Shown in pieces: positions 55,471 to 64,000 of a stretch of DNA of 64,000 bases; position 1 is the first letter of the stretch, and the number at the start of each line of letters is the position of its first letter. The DNA comes from Acidobacteriota bacterium. GTDB taxonomy: Bacteria; Acidobacteriota; Blastocatellia; Pyrinomonadales; Pyrinomonadaceae. Location of the stretch: positions 1 to 64,000 of the forward strand of contig JAIVJV010000005.1 in NCBI GenBank assembly GCA_020199835.1, written 5' to 3'. Position numbers and translations under genes: made by a program. The notes under the pieces were generated by a model. That model did not search any database, was not told the origin of the DNA, and saw only the letters and a list, made by a program, of their open reading frames with translations.

Positions 55471-55645
55471 TCATTATCGCGGCTGCAGCCGACGAATCGG
55501 GAATACGCGTCCGGACATCGCTGGTATCGCGAATCGAAGCGATCGAACGGCAACGAGCCGCAAGATAGAACTGTGCATCTTCGATAGTTCTTTGCGATAC
55601 TGTTCGGTGTTGCGTTCGGTAAAAACTGCTGCCGAGGTCCACTGG

Positions 55646-56173
55646 ATGATCAGATCGTGTTCTGTTGGTGTAATCACCAAACAACTTGCTCTGCTGCTGT
55701 TGATCGTGCCGTTGTCGTTATCGCTTGCGTGCCGGTCGCAGGGCGACACGCGCGCTACAGACGAAGCCACGTTGCGCAAGCTCGATGACGAGTGGTCCAA
55801 AGCCGCGGGCGCGAAAGATATCGAAAAGACTGTTTCGTTTTATACGGACGACGCGATCGTGCTGGTGCCGAACAGTCCGTTGTTAAAGACGAAGGAACAG
55901 ATCCGCACGATGTGGACGGGAATGTTCAGTATTCCAGGGTTCAGTGGTGGCTGGAAGGCGGAGAAGATCGAGATTGCGCGCTCGGGCGATCTGGCTTACA
56001 TCAGCGGGCGTTACGAAATTAACGAGGTTGATGCCGGCGGCAAACCCCTGACCGACACCGGCAACTACCTCGAAATCTGGCGCAAACAATCGGACGGCAA
56101 CTGGAAATGCGTCGTCGACACCTTCACCTCCGATCTCCCACCTCCGTCTGCTGAAAGAGAGAGTCCGAGGTAG
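55646..56173 (+). CDS. SnoaL/DUF4440-like lipoprotein
   Basis: About 175 residues from the ATG giving MIRSCSVGVITK. A signal segment (LALLLLIVPLSLSLACRSQ) ends in a lipobox cysteine. The mature part is a cone-shaped NTF2-like fold (ATLRKLDDEWSKAAGAKDI, FYTDDAIVLVPN, GRYEINEVDAGG, GNYLEIWRKQSDGNWKCV). Such proteins bind small ligands; some are isomerases. No catalytic role can be assigned. Overlaps the next convergent gene by 50 bp. Confidence 0.85.
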   Translation: MIRSCSVGVITKQLALLLLIVPLSLSLACRSQGDTRATDEATLRKLDDEWSKAAGAKDIEKTVSFYTDDAIVLVPNSPLLKTKEQIRTMWTGMFSIPGFSGGWKAEKIEIARSGDLAYISGRYEINEVDAGGKPLTDTGNYLEIWRKQSDGNWKCVVDTFTSDLPPPSAERESPR

Positions 56174-56525
56174 CCGAGCGATTATCCAAATAGACCCACG
56201 CGTTGAGGCCGGAGCGGAGTTGGACCAGCGTGCGGGTGTAGCCGGCGGGTTCGTAGGCATCGGCTCGGAGGAGTTCGGATTTGGTGACGGCCAAGGCGGT
56301 TCCTGCGACGAAGTCTGAAGGGTTGCCGGTGAATTCGAGGTTGCGGTGATCGGCGGAGCCGCTCGCCGCCACGAACTCTTCGTCTTCGATCCGCACGATT
56401 GTCAAACGATACTGCGGCAGCGCATCTTCTTTCCCGTCTAATCTTCTTCCAAACAGCGAAAATTGAACTGCCTCGGTTTGCAGTGTGCCGTACGCGAAAA
56501 GGTTTTCGGTTTGTTCTTCGTTCAC
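56124..56525 (-). CDS. Gamma-glutamylcyclotransferase-like (AIG2) protein
   Basis: 133 residues. NLFAYGTLQTEAVQFSLFG is the substrate-binding start of the GGCT/AIG2 fold and AVTKSELLRADAYEPAGYTR contains the expected acidic residue (Asp-Ala-Tyr-Glu). Family members cyclise gamma-glutamyl amines or release 5-oxoproline; many bacterial members are uncharacterised. The 3' end overlaps the lipoprotein gene. Confidence 0.85.
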   Translation of the reverse strand: MNEEQTENLFAYGTLQTEAVQFSLFGRRLDGKEDALPQYRLTIVRIEDEEFVAASGSADHRNLEFTGNPSDFVAGTALAVTKSELLRADAYEPAGYTRTLVQLRSGLNAWVYLDNRSATSDSLFQQTEVGDRR

Positions 56526-56697
56526 GGTTTACGGTGAATGCGACAGATAAAACGACGATCGCGGCGAACCCGGAGCCAACTCTCGCACATCTTCGAAATA
56601 GTCTTGAAAGACTTTTTACATGCCGCGGGAATAGAGTGTCGCCAACAGGCTGGTCAAAAGCGTCCGCTCCTAAGATACTTATCAGGTTGTCAAAGTT

Positions 56698-59600
56698 ATG
56701 TTTAATAAAATTCGTCTAGTCTTCATCTTCTGCCTCGTTCTTGGCTGTTGTCTTGTTGCCGCTCCGAGATCGCTTGCTCAGGAGCGCCTGTGCGATCCGT
56801 CGTTCGAAGATTGCTACACGCCGCTGCTGCAACTCATTAACAATGAAACCGTCGGTATCGACATGCACTTTTACATGATCGAGCTTCCGGGTCTCGTCGA
56901 TGCCGTCATCAACAGGCACAAGGCCGGCGTCCCGGTGCGTATTACGGTTGAACCGCGTGCGAACTTGAAGTTTCCGGAAAATCAGCCCCTCCTCGATCGG
57001 TTCAAAGCCGCCGGTGTGCCAATGCGTTACAAACTCGGGGATGCATTCGTGCACGTGAAGTTGTTGCTGGTCGCGGGTCAGAACAAAGTCGTCTTCACCG
57101 GCTCCAATTTCGGCGACGGCGACGTGAGACCATACGATCCGTTCGTTAATTACGTCGATGGCGCGTGGTACATCAGCGACGATGCGTCAGTCGTCAACAG
57201 CTTCAAGACGAGGTACGACGACGTATGGACCAACACTACGGCGTATGGCAACTATGCCAACATCAACAGCGCGCTGACTCGCAGGTATCCGACCTTCCCG
57301 ATCGATCCGTCGGTAAACCTCGTGCCGAATCAGAACCCGGCCGAGGACTTCGGCGCCCGCACGATTGCGCTGATCGATCGCGAGACACAAAAGATTGACA
57401 TCACGATGTATCGGCTCACGGAGGTGACGATCTGTGACGCTGTGCTCAGAGCAGTCGCTCGTGGTGTGCCGGTGCGCTTGCTTGCGGAGCCACACGAATA
57501 TCGCTTTGACGCGAGTAGGCTCGGAGCTGAGTTGACCGGAGCTTACAACGTCGATCGGTTGCACGCGGCAGGTGTGCAGGTCCGCATGCGAAAACATCTC
57601 GGACTGAATCACCAGAAATCCGTGTCGCTGTATAGCCAGGGAATCACGATCTTTGGATCGTCCAACTGGGCTTGGAATTCGTTCAACTTTCAGGAAGAGC
57701 ACAACTACTTCACTAACAAGACGTGGTTCTTTGACTGGTTCGTGAACCAGTTCAACAGGAAGTGGAACTCGGCGACGGAGTATGAGGCGTTTGTGCCGCT
57801 GCCGCCGACCGTTCCCACGAATTTGTCGCCTGGAAATGCGAGCACTGTGGGTGCTGGATCGGTGATGTTGACTTGGGAAGGAGGACGTTGGGCGCACAAG
57901 TACGACGTATATCTTGGGACCAGTGAGAGCAACTTACCGCTGATCGCCTCGAACGTGGTTACGGGCACGCTCGGCTCGGAAGGTTCCGAGAGCTATGTGG
58001 CTTCAGGGTTGCAGACCGGTGTTACTTATTTTTGGCGGATAGTCGGAAAGACGGCGGCTAACCAGACGGCGACTGGTCCAACGTGGCGTTTCACAACGTC
58101 GGGCACCGCCCCGTCACCAACGCCAACGCCAACGCCGACGCCAACACCGACACCGACGCCAACACCGACACCGACGCCAACGCCGACGCCAACGCCGACA
58201 CCAACGCCGACACCAACGCCGACACCGTTACCGGAGTCGCCTAACAACACTCGTATTCCGCCGTCAACGCAGATCGTCGACAGCAATCGCGATGTTTGGA
58301 CCCTTTCGAGTGGCATCGTTCGGCGCAACGGACAAAGTACAAACGGCGGCGGTTCTCAAGTTCTTTACTGCAATCGAGTCGTTTACGTGTTTGGCACCGA
58401 TTCAAACTGGTGGCGTTGGACCGGCAGTAGCTGGACAGAACACGGATCTGTCGATCCGTGCGCAACACCGACACCAACACCTACACCGACTCCTTCGGGA
58501 GTCGACGTTGTTCTTTACGCGTCTGACGCTCCGGTCAAGGTCGGCGCGTGGTCCACGGTTGCGGATCTAAGCGCTGCCGCGGGTGCACGCATCCATCACA
58601 CCGATGCCGGCGCCCCGAAGGTCAGCCCGGCTCTGGTAACTCCGCCGCATTACTTTGAGATGACCTTCAACGCGGATGCGGGCAAGCCATACCGGCTGTG
58701 GATCAGAGCCAAAGCGCAGAACGACTTCTGGGGCAACGATTCCGTCTGGGTGCAGTTTTCCGACAGCGTCAACAACAGCGGCGCCGCGGTATTTCGAATT
58801 GGCACTACCAGCGGCACCGAGATCAATCTCGAAGACTGTTCCGGCTGCGGACTCAGTGGCTGGGGCTGGCAGGACAATGGTTGGGGAGTTGGAGTGCTCG
58901 GCCCGCAGATATTCTTCCAATCCACGGGCACGCACACCATACGTGTGCAGGGCCGAGAAGATGGAATCTCGATCGATCAGATTGTTTTGTCGCCGCTGAC
59001 CTACCTGCACAATTCACCGGGCGCGTTGAAGAACGACAACACTGTGTTGCCGCTGTCAGGTGGCCCAACACCAACGCCAACACCTACCCCGACACCGACG
59101 CCAACTCCGACGCCGACGCCAACACCAACCCCGACACCAACACCAACACCAACACCTACACCGACCCCAACTCCAACACCGCCGCCGGCAGGTGAAACTG
59201 TTCTTCTCGAGGACGACTTCAACGATAATGCGTTAAGCGCGGCGAAGTGGAGTCTGAACAATCTCTTCAGCGGCTTCACTGACTCTTCAGTGCAGACGAG
59301 AGAAACGAATCAGCAGTTGCAGATCGGTTTGTTGTTTGCGGGTCAATCGGGATCGCACTACAACGGCATTCGCTCCGTGAGCAGTTACAATTTCACGGGC
59401 GCGTACAGCTACGTGCAGTTGGTCCAGGCGCCTGTTGCTACTACTAAAGCCGACGCGATGTTCACGATCGGAAGGGATGCTGACAACTACTATCGTATGT
59501 ACGTCGAGGAGGGTGTCTTCATCTGTCAGGCGAAGTTGGCTGGCGGAAGCAAACGAACGCTGTTTTCTACGTCGTACAATTCAACGACCCACAGGTACTG

Positions 59601-59823
59601 GCGCCTCCGACACGATCAAGCGACGGGAAATGTAGTGTTCGAAACAGCGAGTGATAATCCATCGCTATCCGGAAGTTGGACGGTGCGGTACAGCGAGCCG
59701 TGGAACACTGCTGCTCTACCCTTAGGGGCGATCGTGTTTGAGTTGAAAGCGGGAACGTGGCAGCCTGAGGCGGTCGGCCCGGGCACGGTTGTTTTCGACA
59801 ACTTCCGAGTGGCTAAACCGTGA
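56698..59823 (+). CDS. Secreted phospholipase-D-like protein with Thr-Pro linkers and C-terminal binding domains
   Basis: 1041 residues. A signal peptide ends near SLAQE. Two PLD-like domains follow: the first (about 30-185) has HVK at residue 119, the second (about 215-365) HQK at residue 305. Both keep His-x-Lys and the following GSNF/GSSNW, but lack the Asp of HxKx4D. An FN3 domain (about 370-470) is followed by modules separated by Thr-Pro linkers at about 473-510, 589-600 and 790-829. The last module looks like a LamG/concanavalin-like binding domain ([15 protein letters not shown]). It may cut phosphodiesters outside the cell. Confidence 0.85.
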   Translation: MFNKIRLVFIFCLVLGCCLVAAPRSLAQERLCDPSFEDCYTPLLQLINNETVGIDMHFYMIELPGLVDAVINRHKAGVPVRITVEPRANLKFPENQPLLDRFKAAGVPMRYKLGDAFVHVKLLLVAGQNKVVFTGSNFGDGDVRPYDPFVNYVDGAWYISDDASVVNSFKTRYDDVWTNTTAYGNYANINSALTRRYPTFPIDPSVNLVPNQNPAEDFGARTIALIDRETQKIDITMYRLTEVTICDAVLRAVARGVPVRLLAEPHEYRFDASRLGAELTGAYNVDRLHAAGVQVRMRKHLGLNHQKSVSLYSQGITIFGSSNWAWNSFNFQEEHNYFTNKTWFFDWFVNQFNRKWNSATEYEAFVPLPPTVPTNLSPGNASTVGAGSVMLTWEGGRWAHKYDVYLGTSESNLPLIASNVVTGTLGSEGSESYVASGLQTGVTYFWRIVGKTAANQTATGPTWRFTTSGTAPSPTPTPTPTPTPTPTPTPTPTPTPTPTPTPTPTPTPTPLPESPNNTRIPPSTQIVDSNRDVWTLSSGIVRRNGQSTNGGGSQVLYCNRVVYVFGTDSNWWRWTGSSWTEHGSVDPCATPTPTPTPTPSGVDVVLYASDAPVKVGAWSTVADLSAAAGARIHHTDAGAPKVSPALVTPPHYFEMTFNADAGKPYRLWIRAKAQNDFWGNDSVWVQFSDSVNNSGAAVFRIGTTSGTEINLEDCSGCGLSGWGWQDNGWGVGVLGPQIFFQSTGTHTIRVQGREDGISIDQIVLSPLTYLHNSPGALKNDNTVLPLSGGPTPTPTPTPTPTPTPTPTPTPTPTPTPTPTPTPTPTPTPPPAGETVLLEDDFNDNALSAAKWSLNNLFSGFTDSSVQTRETNQQLQIGLLFAGQSGSHYNGIRSVSSYNFTGAYSYVQLVQAPVATTKADAMFTIGRDADNYYRMYVEEGVFICQAKLAGGSKRTLFSTSYNSTTHRYWRLRHDQATGNVVFETASDNPSLSGSWTVRYSEPWNTAALPLGAIVFELKAGTWQPEAVGPGTVVFDNFRVAKP
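58116..58228 (+). repeat. Six-base repeat encoding Thr-Pro linker 1
   Basis: About 19 units of a hexamer close to CCNACN, encoding alternating Pro and Thr. Third-base variation is frequent, so the protein pattern is what is kept. Length changes in steps of six stay in frame. Confidence 0.9.
59066..59184 (+). repeat. Six-base repeat encoding Thr-Pro linker 3
   Basis: A second long stretch of the same hexamer, again about 19 to 20 units. Linker 2 at about 58465-58498 is a short version. These regions may recombine with each other, which would delete the module between them. Confidence 0.9.
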
Positions 59824-61241
59824 GTTTGGTGAACGACTCTCCCTTATGTAACGGTTGTTTACTTTTATTACTCATCGTTCTCCTCGTCGCTTCGTGTAAG
59901 CAGCGGAGCGCCAGCGAGTTTGTCTCCGTTAAAGGTCCGCTGATCGCCCTGACTCGCGTGCGCGTGATTGACGGCGCCGGAAGTTCAGCCAAAGACGACC
60001 AAACAATCATCATTGACTCAGGCCGTATTACGGCAATTGGTCCAGCCTCCGAAGTCGCTGTTCCTGCATCTGCCACTACACTCGATCTGAGTGGCCACAC
60101 CGCGTTACCGGGGCTCGTGGGAATGCACAACCATCTTTTCTATTCGACGGATGGCGGTGCGCGTGATGTGTTGGCTACTGACAGTTTCGCGCTACTTTAT
60201 CTCGCTGCGGGTGTGACCACGATCAGAACGGCCGGCACGCTGAATCTTGGGCGCGACATCGCGACAAAGAAATCCATTGATGATGGCGTATCGGCGGGGC
60301 CGAAGATTCATCTCTCCAGCCCGTATGTAGAACACGCGGCTGGTCAGCGGTTCGATCCAGAGAAGATAACCGACCAGATCAACGAGTGGGCCGATCAGGG
60401 TGTTACTTCACTCAAGATTTACGAGCACGTAACTCGCGCGGAGTTTGGCGTCGTGATCGACGCGGCGCACAAAAGAGGATTGAAAGTTACAGGGCACGTC
60501 TGCGCAGTAGGTTTCACTGTAGCGGCGCAGGCCGGCATCGATAATCTCGAGCACGGACTTGCGGTTGATACGGAGTTCTTCTCGCGTAAGAAGGTTGACG
60601 AGTGTCCGACGGGAAACGAGTGGGTTCCGGAGCTAACGCGGGTTGATGTCAGGAGCGAACCGGTTCAGAAGATGATCCAGGAACTGGTGAGACGTCGGGT
60701 GGCGGTCACTTCGACGCTCGCAATTTTTGAATCTTTTTTAGCGGACAAGTTTCAACTCGATCCGAGGATGAGGGAGGTTTTGAGTGAGGATGCGTACAAC
60801 GACTGCGTTGCGGAGATAGAAGAAGGGAAGGCGGATCCGCGTTGGTCCAGGATTTGGGAAGTGATGTTGAAGAAGGAGATGCAGTTTGAGCGCGAGTTTG
60901 TGAATGCTGGTGGTCTATTGATGACGGGGGTTGATCCGACGGGGTGGGGAGGTGTTGTGGCAGGCTTTGGCGATCAGCGTGGCGTGGAGTTGCTGGTCGC
61001 GGCGGGCTTCACACCGGAGGAAGCGATTCGCATCGCAACGCTCAACGGCGCAACGTTTCTTGGTAACGCTGATCGCATCGGCACACTCGCCGCGGGTAAA
61101 CAGGCAGATGTTGTTATCGTCCGCGGGAACCCCGCCGCGAACATCGCTGACATACGGAACGTGACCGTGGTGTTTAAAGACGGTGTAGGCTACGACTCGG
61201 CGAAGTTGATTGAGTCGGTGCGTGGGTTGGTTGGTGAGTAA
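59820..61241 (+). CDS. Amidohydrolase-family lipoprotein
   Basis: 473 residues, GTG start overlapping the previous stop (GTGA). A signal segment ends in a lipobox (LLVASCKQR). Metal motifs: GLVGMHNHLF (His-x-His), SLKIYEHV (bridging Lys), GHVCAVG, NLEHGL and the Asp in TGVDPTGWGG. This is the imidazolonepropionase/prolidase-like group of exported metal-dependent hydrolases. The substrate is unknown. Coupled to the PLD-like gene upstream and the membrane gene downstream. Confidence 0.85.
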   Translation: MSLVNDSPLCNGCLLLLLIVLLVASCKQRSASEFVSVKGPLIALTRVRVIDGAGSSAKDDQTIIIDSGRITAIGPASEVAVPASATTLDLSGHTALPGLVGMHNHLFYSTDGGARDVLATDSFALLYLAAGVTTIRTAGTLNLGRDIATKKSIDDGVSAGPKIHLSSPYVEHAAGQRFDPEKITDQINEWADQGVTSLKIYEHVTRAEFGVVIDAAHKRGLKVTGHVCAVGFTVAAQAGIDNLEHGLAVDTEFFSRKKVDECPTGNEWVPELTRVDVRSEPVQKMIQELVRRRVAVTSTLAIFESFLADKFQLDPRMREVLSEDAYNDCVAEIEEGKADPRWSRIWEVMLKKEMQFEREFVNAGGLLMTGVDPTGWGGVVAGFGDQRGVELLVAAGFTPEEAIRIATLNGATFLGNADRIGTLAAGKQADVVIVRGNPAANIADIRNVTVVFKDGVGYDSAKLIESVRGLVGE

Positions 61242-61695
61242 CACTTCTCAGCTAACCAGCATCCGCGGTCGTCATTGGTTAGCATGGATGGGTTTGTGTG
61301 CGGCACTCGCGATCCATGTCGTTGACGAAGCGATAACGAATTTCCTCGACCTGTATAACCCCGCTGTTCTTAGAATACGCGAGACATATCCGTGGCTATT
61401 TGGTAGGTACCCGTGGCTGTTGCCGACCTTCAGGTTTGAGGTTTGGTTGTCGTTGCTAATCTTCGCCGTAATCGCTTTGGTAAGCGCGTCGTTCTTTGTG
61501 TGGAGAGGCCGATGGGCGATGCGTCCGATCTCTTATGTATTCGCGGGCGTGATGTTGGCGAACGGATTACTCCACATCGCCATTTCGGTTTACATGGGGA
61601 AGTTAATATCTGGCGTGTATACCTCACCGCTGCTGTTGGCAGCGTCGCTTGCGCTGATCGCCGCAACCCGCGCTCACAAATTAAAACCGCTCTGA
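61234..61695 (+). CDS. Small membrane protein, possibly HXXEE family
   Basis: About 153 residues from the GTG at 61234, which overlaps the previous gene by 8 bp. Four membrane helices. The first contains HVVDEAITNFLD and the third LANGLLHIAISVYMGK, matching the spaced His/Glu-Asp pattern of HXXEE-domain proteins. Function unknown. Its stop codon lies inside the left arm of a terminator for the opposite strand. Confidence 0.6.
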   Translation: MSNTSQLTSIRGRHWLAWMGLCAALAIHVVDEAITNFLDLYNPAVLRIRETYPWLFGRYPWLLPTFRFEVWLSLLIFAVIALVSASFFVWRGRWAMRPISYVFAGVMLANGLLHIAISVYMGKLISGVYTSPLLLAASLALIAATRAHKLKPL

Positions 61696-61724
61696 TGTCT
61701 CATCACGGGCGGACATCAGAGCGG
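61687..61724 (-). terminator. Terminator for the tRNA/integrase side, overlapping a stop codon
   Basis: CCGCTCTGATGTC (61687-61699) and GACATCAGAGCGG (61712-61724) form a perfect 13-bp stem. On the minus strand it is followed by TTTTAATTT, a proper U-tract. On the plus strand it is followed by ccgtag, so termination there would be weak. The left arm includes the stop codon of the small membrane protein. Confidence 0.75.
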
Positions 61725-61760
61725 CCGTAGTACCTAACAGTCTTAATGCTTAAAAAAACT

Positions 61761-61835
<75 letters not shown>

Positions 61836-61857
61836 GCATGTTTTTGTTAACCGTATG

Positions 61858-63093
61858 CTACAACGCCACTTGCTTATCTTGCAACGGTTTAGCGGCTGGC
61901 TCTTCGACGCTCCCAACGCTCCGAACACTCTCAACGCTCCCTTGAAGCGTCAAGGTTGCGTCAACGTTGCTCATCGCTTGTGTAGCTAGTATACGGCCCT
62001 CATTCCGTGGTCGCAGGTACACAGAAAAGCTCTCAAGCGTCTTGTGACCGCTCCACTTCATCACGCTGCCCGCGTCGTTGCCGGTAACTTCCATCCAATG
62101 TGTGATTGCGGTGTGGCGGAAGCTGTGGCAGGTAAAACCGTGCGCCTGGCCGTAGTTGAGCTTGGCGACTTTGCCAGCATTCCGACAGGCTCGCGCTATC
62201 GCATTGTCATAGGTCGGTGTCTTGGCTCGTGCGAACAAGTAACCGTCGCCTGTGAGACCTTCGCGGATGCGGGCCTGCACAATCTCGCGGATGGTGCCCC
62301 AAAGCGGTATGTCGCGCTCGTTCTCTGTCTTTGTTGCTTCCAGTCGAACGAAGTCCTTGCTCCAATGAAACTGATCGAGACGCAGCCTCAGGATCTCATT
62401 CAGGCGTCCACCTGTCTGCCGCAGCAACCGAACGGCATCAGCCGCATCACGCCCAATCGCCAACCGTTCGGCTTTGCGTGAGCCGAATTTGTGGCAGGGC
62501 GGTGGGTTGAGAAGCGTATGTACTAAGTCTCGATACTCCCAATCCTCAACCACGCGACGCTCAAACTCGGTCTTACGCTTCACGGCGAGCTTGGGCCGTA
62601 GCCAGTTGACGAGATCCGGCTTAGCTTCCTGGGCCGCTTTCAACATGCCTTGCACGCGACCGACAAAAACCGCAGCGCTATTCTTGCTGAGTGTGGGCCG
62701 GAAGCATAGGCGCTGATAAAACTCGCGCAGGTCTGTCTCAGTGATCTCGCGCACAAGTCGAGTAGCGCCAAACTCAGTCACAAAGTCTTGAAGCACTTTG
62801 CAATTTGAGCGAACGTTGTGACCGTACTGATTGCCTTTGTCTCGCGCCCTCACTTCGAGCTTGCGCCGGTAGATGTCAAGAGCATCCTGCGCCGTGGTGG
62901 GCTTGCCGCGATACTCGCCACGGTTCACCGCTTGAACATCTGACATTGCCTCGTTCAGATGTTGCTCGGCTTCGCCCGCTGTTAGGAAGCCACGAGCACG
63001 GAGCTGTTTGCCCTTGTACCTGCGCCGATAGCCAAAGCAATGCTTGCCTTTGGCGTCATGCTCATAAATATATGGATTAGTTTTCTTTGGCAT
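61858..63093 (-). CDS. Tyrosine recombinase / integrase
   Basis: 411 residues. An N-terminal AP2-like DNA-binding segment (FGYRRRYKGKQLRARGF), a SAM-like core-binding domain (about 65-160), and the catalytic domain (about 180-375). Catalytic residues: Arg in QTGGRLNEILRLR, His-x-x-Arg in CHSFRHTAITHW, His in WSGHKTLESFSVYLRP and the Tyr of that same motif. The C-terminal 45 residues are a low-complexity Ser/Val tail. Its stop is 22 bp from the tRNA 5' end. Confidence 0.95.
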   Translation of the reverse strand: MPKKTNPYIYEHDAKGKHCFGYRRRYKGKQLRARGFLTAGEAEQHLNEAMSDVQAVNRGEYRGKPTTAQDALDIYRRKLEVRARDKGNQYGHNVRSNCKVLQDFVTEFGATRLVREITETDLREFYQRLCFRPTLSKNSAAVFVGRVQGMLKAAQEAKPDLVNWLRPKLAVKRKTEFERRVVEDWEYRDLVHTLLNPPPCHKFGSRKAERLAIGRDAADAVRLLRQTGGRLNEILRLRLDQFHWSKDFVRLEATKTENERDIPLWGTIREIVQARIREGLTGDGYLFARAKTPTYDNAIARACRNAGKVAKLNYGQAHGFTCHSFRHTAITHWMEVTGNDAGSVMKWSGHKTLESFSVYLRPRNEGRILATQAMSNVDATLTLQGSVESVRSVGSVEEPAAKPLQDKQVAL

Positions 63094-63118
63094 CGTGGTC
63101 CATCTTCAAGAGGCAGCA

Positions 63119-63325
63119 TTATATGTTTAGTGGTGGTTGCTTGGCACGTTTTACTTTCAGCTTTCCTTCTGCGAATGCCTCTACTTCATCAAGAATGTAG
63201 CGGTAGGTCCGCCCGTGCTTTACACGAGTGAGTACGTGGGTGCCAGCTTTACCGGCGCGAATGGTTGATGGTGCGAGGCCGGTGATCTCATGCACCTTTC
63301 GAGTTGTAATCTTTTTTCTAATCAT
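63119..63325 (-). CDS. Excisionase-like helix-turn-helix protein
   Basis: 68 residues: KITTRKVHEITGLAPSTIRA is the MerR/HTH_17 helix-turn-helix and GRTYRYILDEVEAFAEGK the following wing. Such small proteins act as excisionases or recombination directionality factors next to integrases. It lies 25 bp upstream of the integrase and 15 bp downstream of the relaxase. Confidence 0.8.
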   Translation of the reverse strand: MIRKKITTRKVHEITGLAPSTIRAGKAGTHVLTRVKHGRTYRYILDEVEAFAEGKLKVKRAKQPPLNI

Positions 63326-63340
63326 ACTTCACAGTCTTTC

Positions 63341-64000
63341 CTAAAGAACTAATGCTCCGAGATCGATTTCAGGTGCTTCCTTCTCAAGCTCGGCGGCTTT
63401 TGTCGGTGCTGGATTGGTGTGGGTTTGGGTTTGTGCTAACGGTGCTTGCTGCTGCTGTGAGGCGAGTGAATCTTGACTCAATTTATCGCGATCTTTCTTT
63501 ACCTCATGCGCGTCGTCTTGCGTCGCTTCAAGCGTTGCGTGGTTGACGCCGCGATCGAGAGTCTGTTGATGATTCTGCGTGGACTCGGTAGAGATCGCGG
63601 GTTCATACCTCGCTCTGGCAATCTCAATCGGGATTTCAGTCGCAAACGTGGCGGCTTGGGTCTGTGCTGGCTCTGGATAGGTGGGACGTTGCTCCAAGCT
63701 GTGATCGAATGGTAGTTGCTGCTGTTGCGGCGCGGGAGGCTCTTTAATGACCTTCTCGCGATCTTCTTTCCTCTCGCGTTCGTCCTCTTGTATCGCTCCG
63801 AGCGCCATTTCCTTTTCTATTTCGCGGTTGAGAACATCGGATAGATTCTGCGTGGAGTCGGTATAGATCAGGGCGTCGTACCTGGCTCTGGAGATGGCAA
63901 CGTAGGCGGTGCGGCTGTTGAGTAGGCGAGCGGATTCCTGCGTATCAGCGTTGACTAAAACGCGGTCAAAAGTTAGTCCCTGAGCCGAATGGCTGGTGAC
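63341..64000 (-). CDS. MobF-type relaxase/helicase (TrwC/TraI-like), C-terminal part
   Basis: The gene enters from the right edge; only about 219 C-terminal residues are seen. VTSHSAQGLTFDRVLVN and NSRTAYVAISRARYDALIY are helicase motifs V and VI of RecD/TraI-type relaxases. After them comes a Gln/Glu/Lys-rich tail of about 155 residues with a degenerate second copy of the motif VI region. The relaxase would nick the element and unwind the strand for transfer. The N-terminal relaxase domain must lie outside the window. Confidence 0.85.
   Translation of the reverse strand, partial: VTSHSAQGLTFDRVLVNADTQESARLLNSRTAYVAISRARYDALIYTDSTQNLSDVLNREIEKEMALGAIQEDERERKEDREKVIKEPPAPQQQQLPFDHSLEQRPTYPEPAQTQAATFATEIPIEIARARYEPAISTESTQNHQQTLDRGVNHATLEATQDDAHEVKKDRDKLSQDSLASQQQQAPLAQTQTHTNPAPTKAAELEKEAPEIDLGALVL
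63352..63905 (-). repeat. Tandem duplication of about 273 bp in the relaxase tail
   Basis: The sequence around 63844-63890 (gattctgcgtggagtcggta) recurs around 63571-63617 (gattctgcgtggactcggta), offset 273 bp, exactly 91 codons. Protein parallels run through the unit: SRARYDALIYTDSTQN with ARARYEPAISTESTQN, EDREKV with KDRDKL, and PQQQQLP with SQQQQAP. The downstream copy has lost helicase identity. Confidence 0.75.

Larger units (their letters stand above)
61836..64000 (-). mobile_element. Edge of an integrative conjugative or mobilizable element
   Basis: Integrase, excisionase-like HTH gene and MobF-type relaxase lie in a row on one strand next to tRNA-Val and continue beyond the window. 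This order is typical of ICE/IME ends. The att sites are not identified; no direct repeat of the tRNA is visible here. The element lies on the 5' side of the tRNA, which is unusual. Confidence 0.7.

Noticed and set aside
55358-55645. N-terminal extension of the DUF4440 lipoprotein
   Set aside because: The signal peptide and lipobox begin after 55646; the upstream part is basic and lies over the receptor remnant.
58116-59184. Hexamer repeats as a CRISPR array
   Set aside because: They encode Thr-Pro linkers in frame, with no spacers.

Overview
The window is about 57% GC and densely coded. It carries multi-domain secreted proteins with lamin-tail, Calx-beta and Ig-like modules, a fused shikimate enzyme, an RqcH homologue, GTG/TTG starts and many overlapping genes. 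Together this best fits an Acidobacteriota chromosome, probably class Blastocatellia. That placement is inference from gene content; there is no rRNA here to settle it.

Region by region. 1-9.2 kb: a short repeat cluster, then two giant secreted nucleases on the minus strand, one of the DRGH (NUC1) type and one of the ExeM/NucH type, each preceded by the same promoter/leader element. 9.2-12.3 kb: an enolase-superfamily N-acylamino-acid racemase/MenC homologue overlapping an M20 peptidase, then exonuclease III. 12.3-19.2 kb (minus): a reductive pyrimidine-catabolism operon of aldehyde dehydrogenase, an unknown secreted 179-residue protein, dihydropyrimidinase, NCS1 permease, beta-ureidopropionase and a PreA homologue lacking its Fe-S tail. 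19.3-27 kb: acyl-CoA synthetase, FTR1 iron permease with a Fur-like box, TPR protein, HpnP-like B12 radical SAM enzyme, MFS exporter and BON protein. 27.2-32.7 kb: coupled HDAC-like deacetylase, DNA polymerase I and sensor kinase. 32.7-38.6 kb (minus): hemL, rqcH, RDD protein, NYN and DUF2203 proteins, exported protein. 38.7-45.7 kb (plus): zinc-ribbon protein, rlmB, zinc-ribbon membrane protein, aroDE fusion, ThiF/MoeB, beta-propeller. 45.8-61.7 kb: small exported basic protein with leader hairpin and terminator, EamA transporter, APH(6)-like kinase, esterase, Tat-exported DAAO-like oxidase, split LigD ligase and polymerase, HxlR regulator with NIPSNAP protein, VanX-like dipeptidase with GNAT, a TonB-receptor remnant, a secreted PLD-like protein with Thr-Pro linkers, an amidohydrolase lipoprotein and a small membrane protein. 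61.7-64 kb: tRNA-Val(CAC) and the edge of an integrative conjugative or mobilizable element (integrase, excisionase-like HTH protein, C-terminus of a MobF relaxase-helicase).

Working together: two secreted nucleases could release nucleotides from environmental DNA and the pyrimidine operon could take the bases to beta-alanine, ammonia and CO2. Several separate genes (racemase/M20 pair, DAAO-like oxidase, VanX-like dipeptidase) point to use of D-amino acids or cell-wall fragments. Eight of the nine convergent protein-gene pairs overlap at their 3' ends. I see no CRISPR array, rRNA operon or insertion sequence. The strongest candidates for something undescribed are the shared nuclease leader, the secreted protein inside the pyrimidine operon, the altered polymerase I O-helix, and the duplicated relaxase tail next to a tRNA approached from its 5' side.
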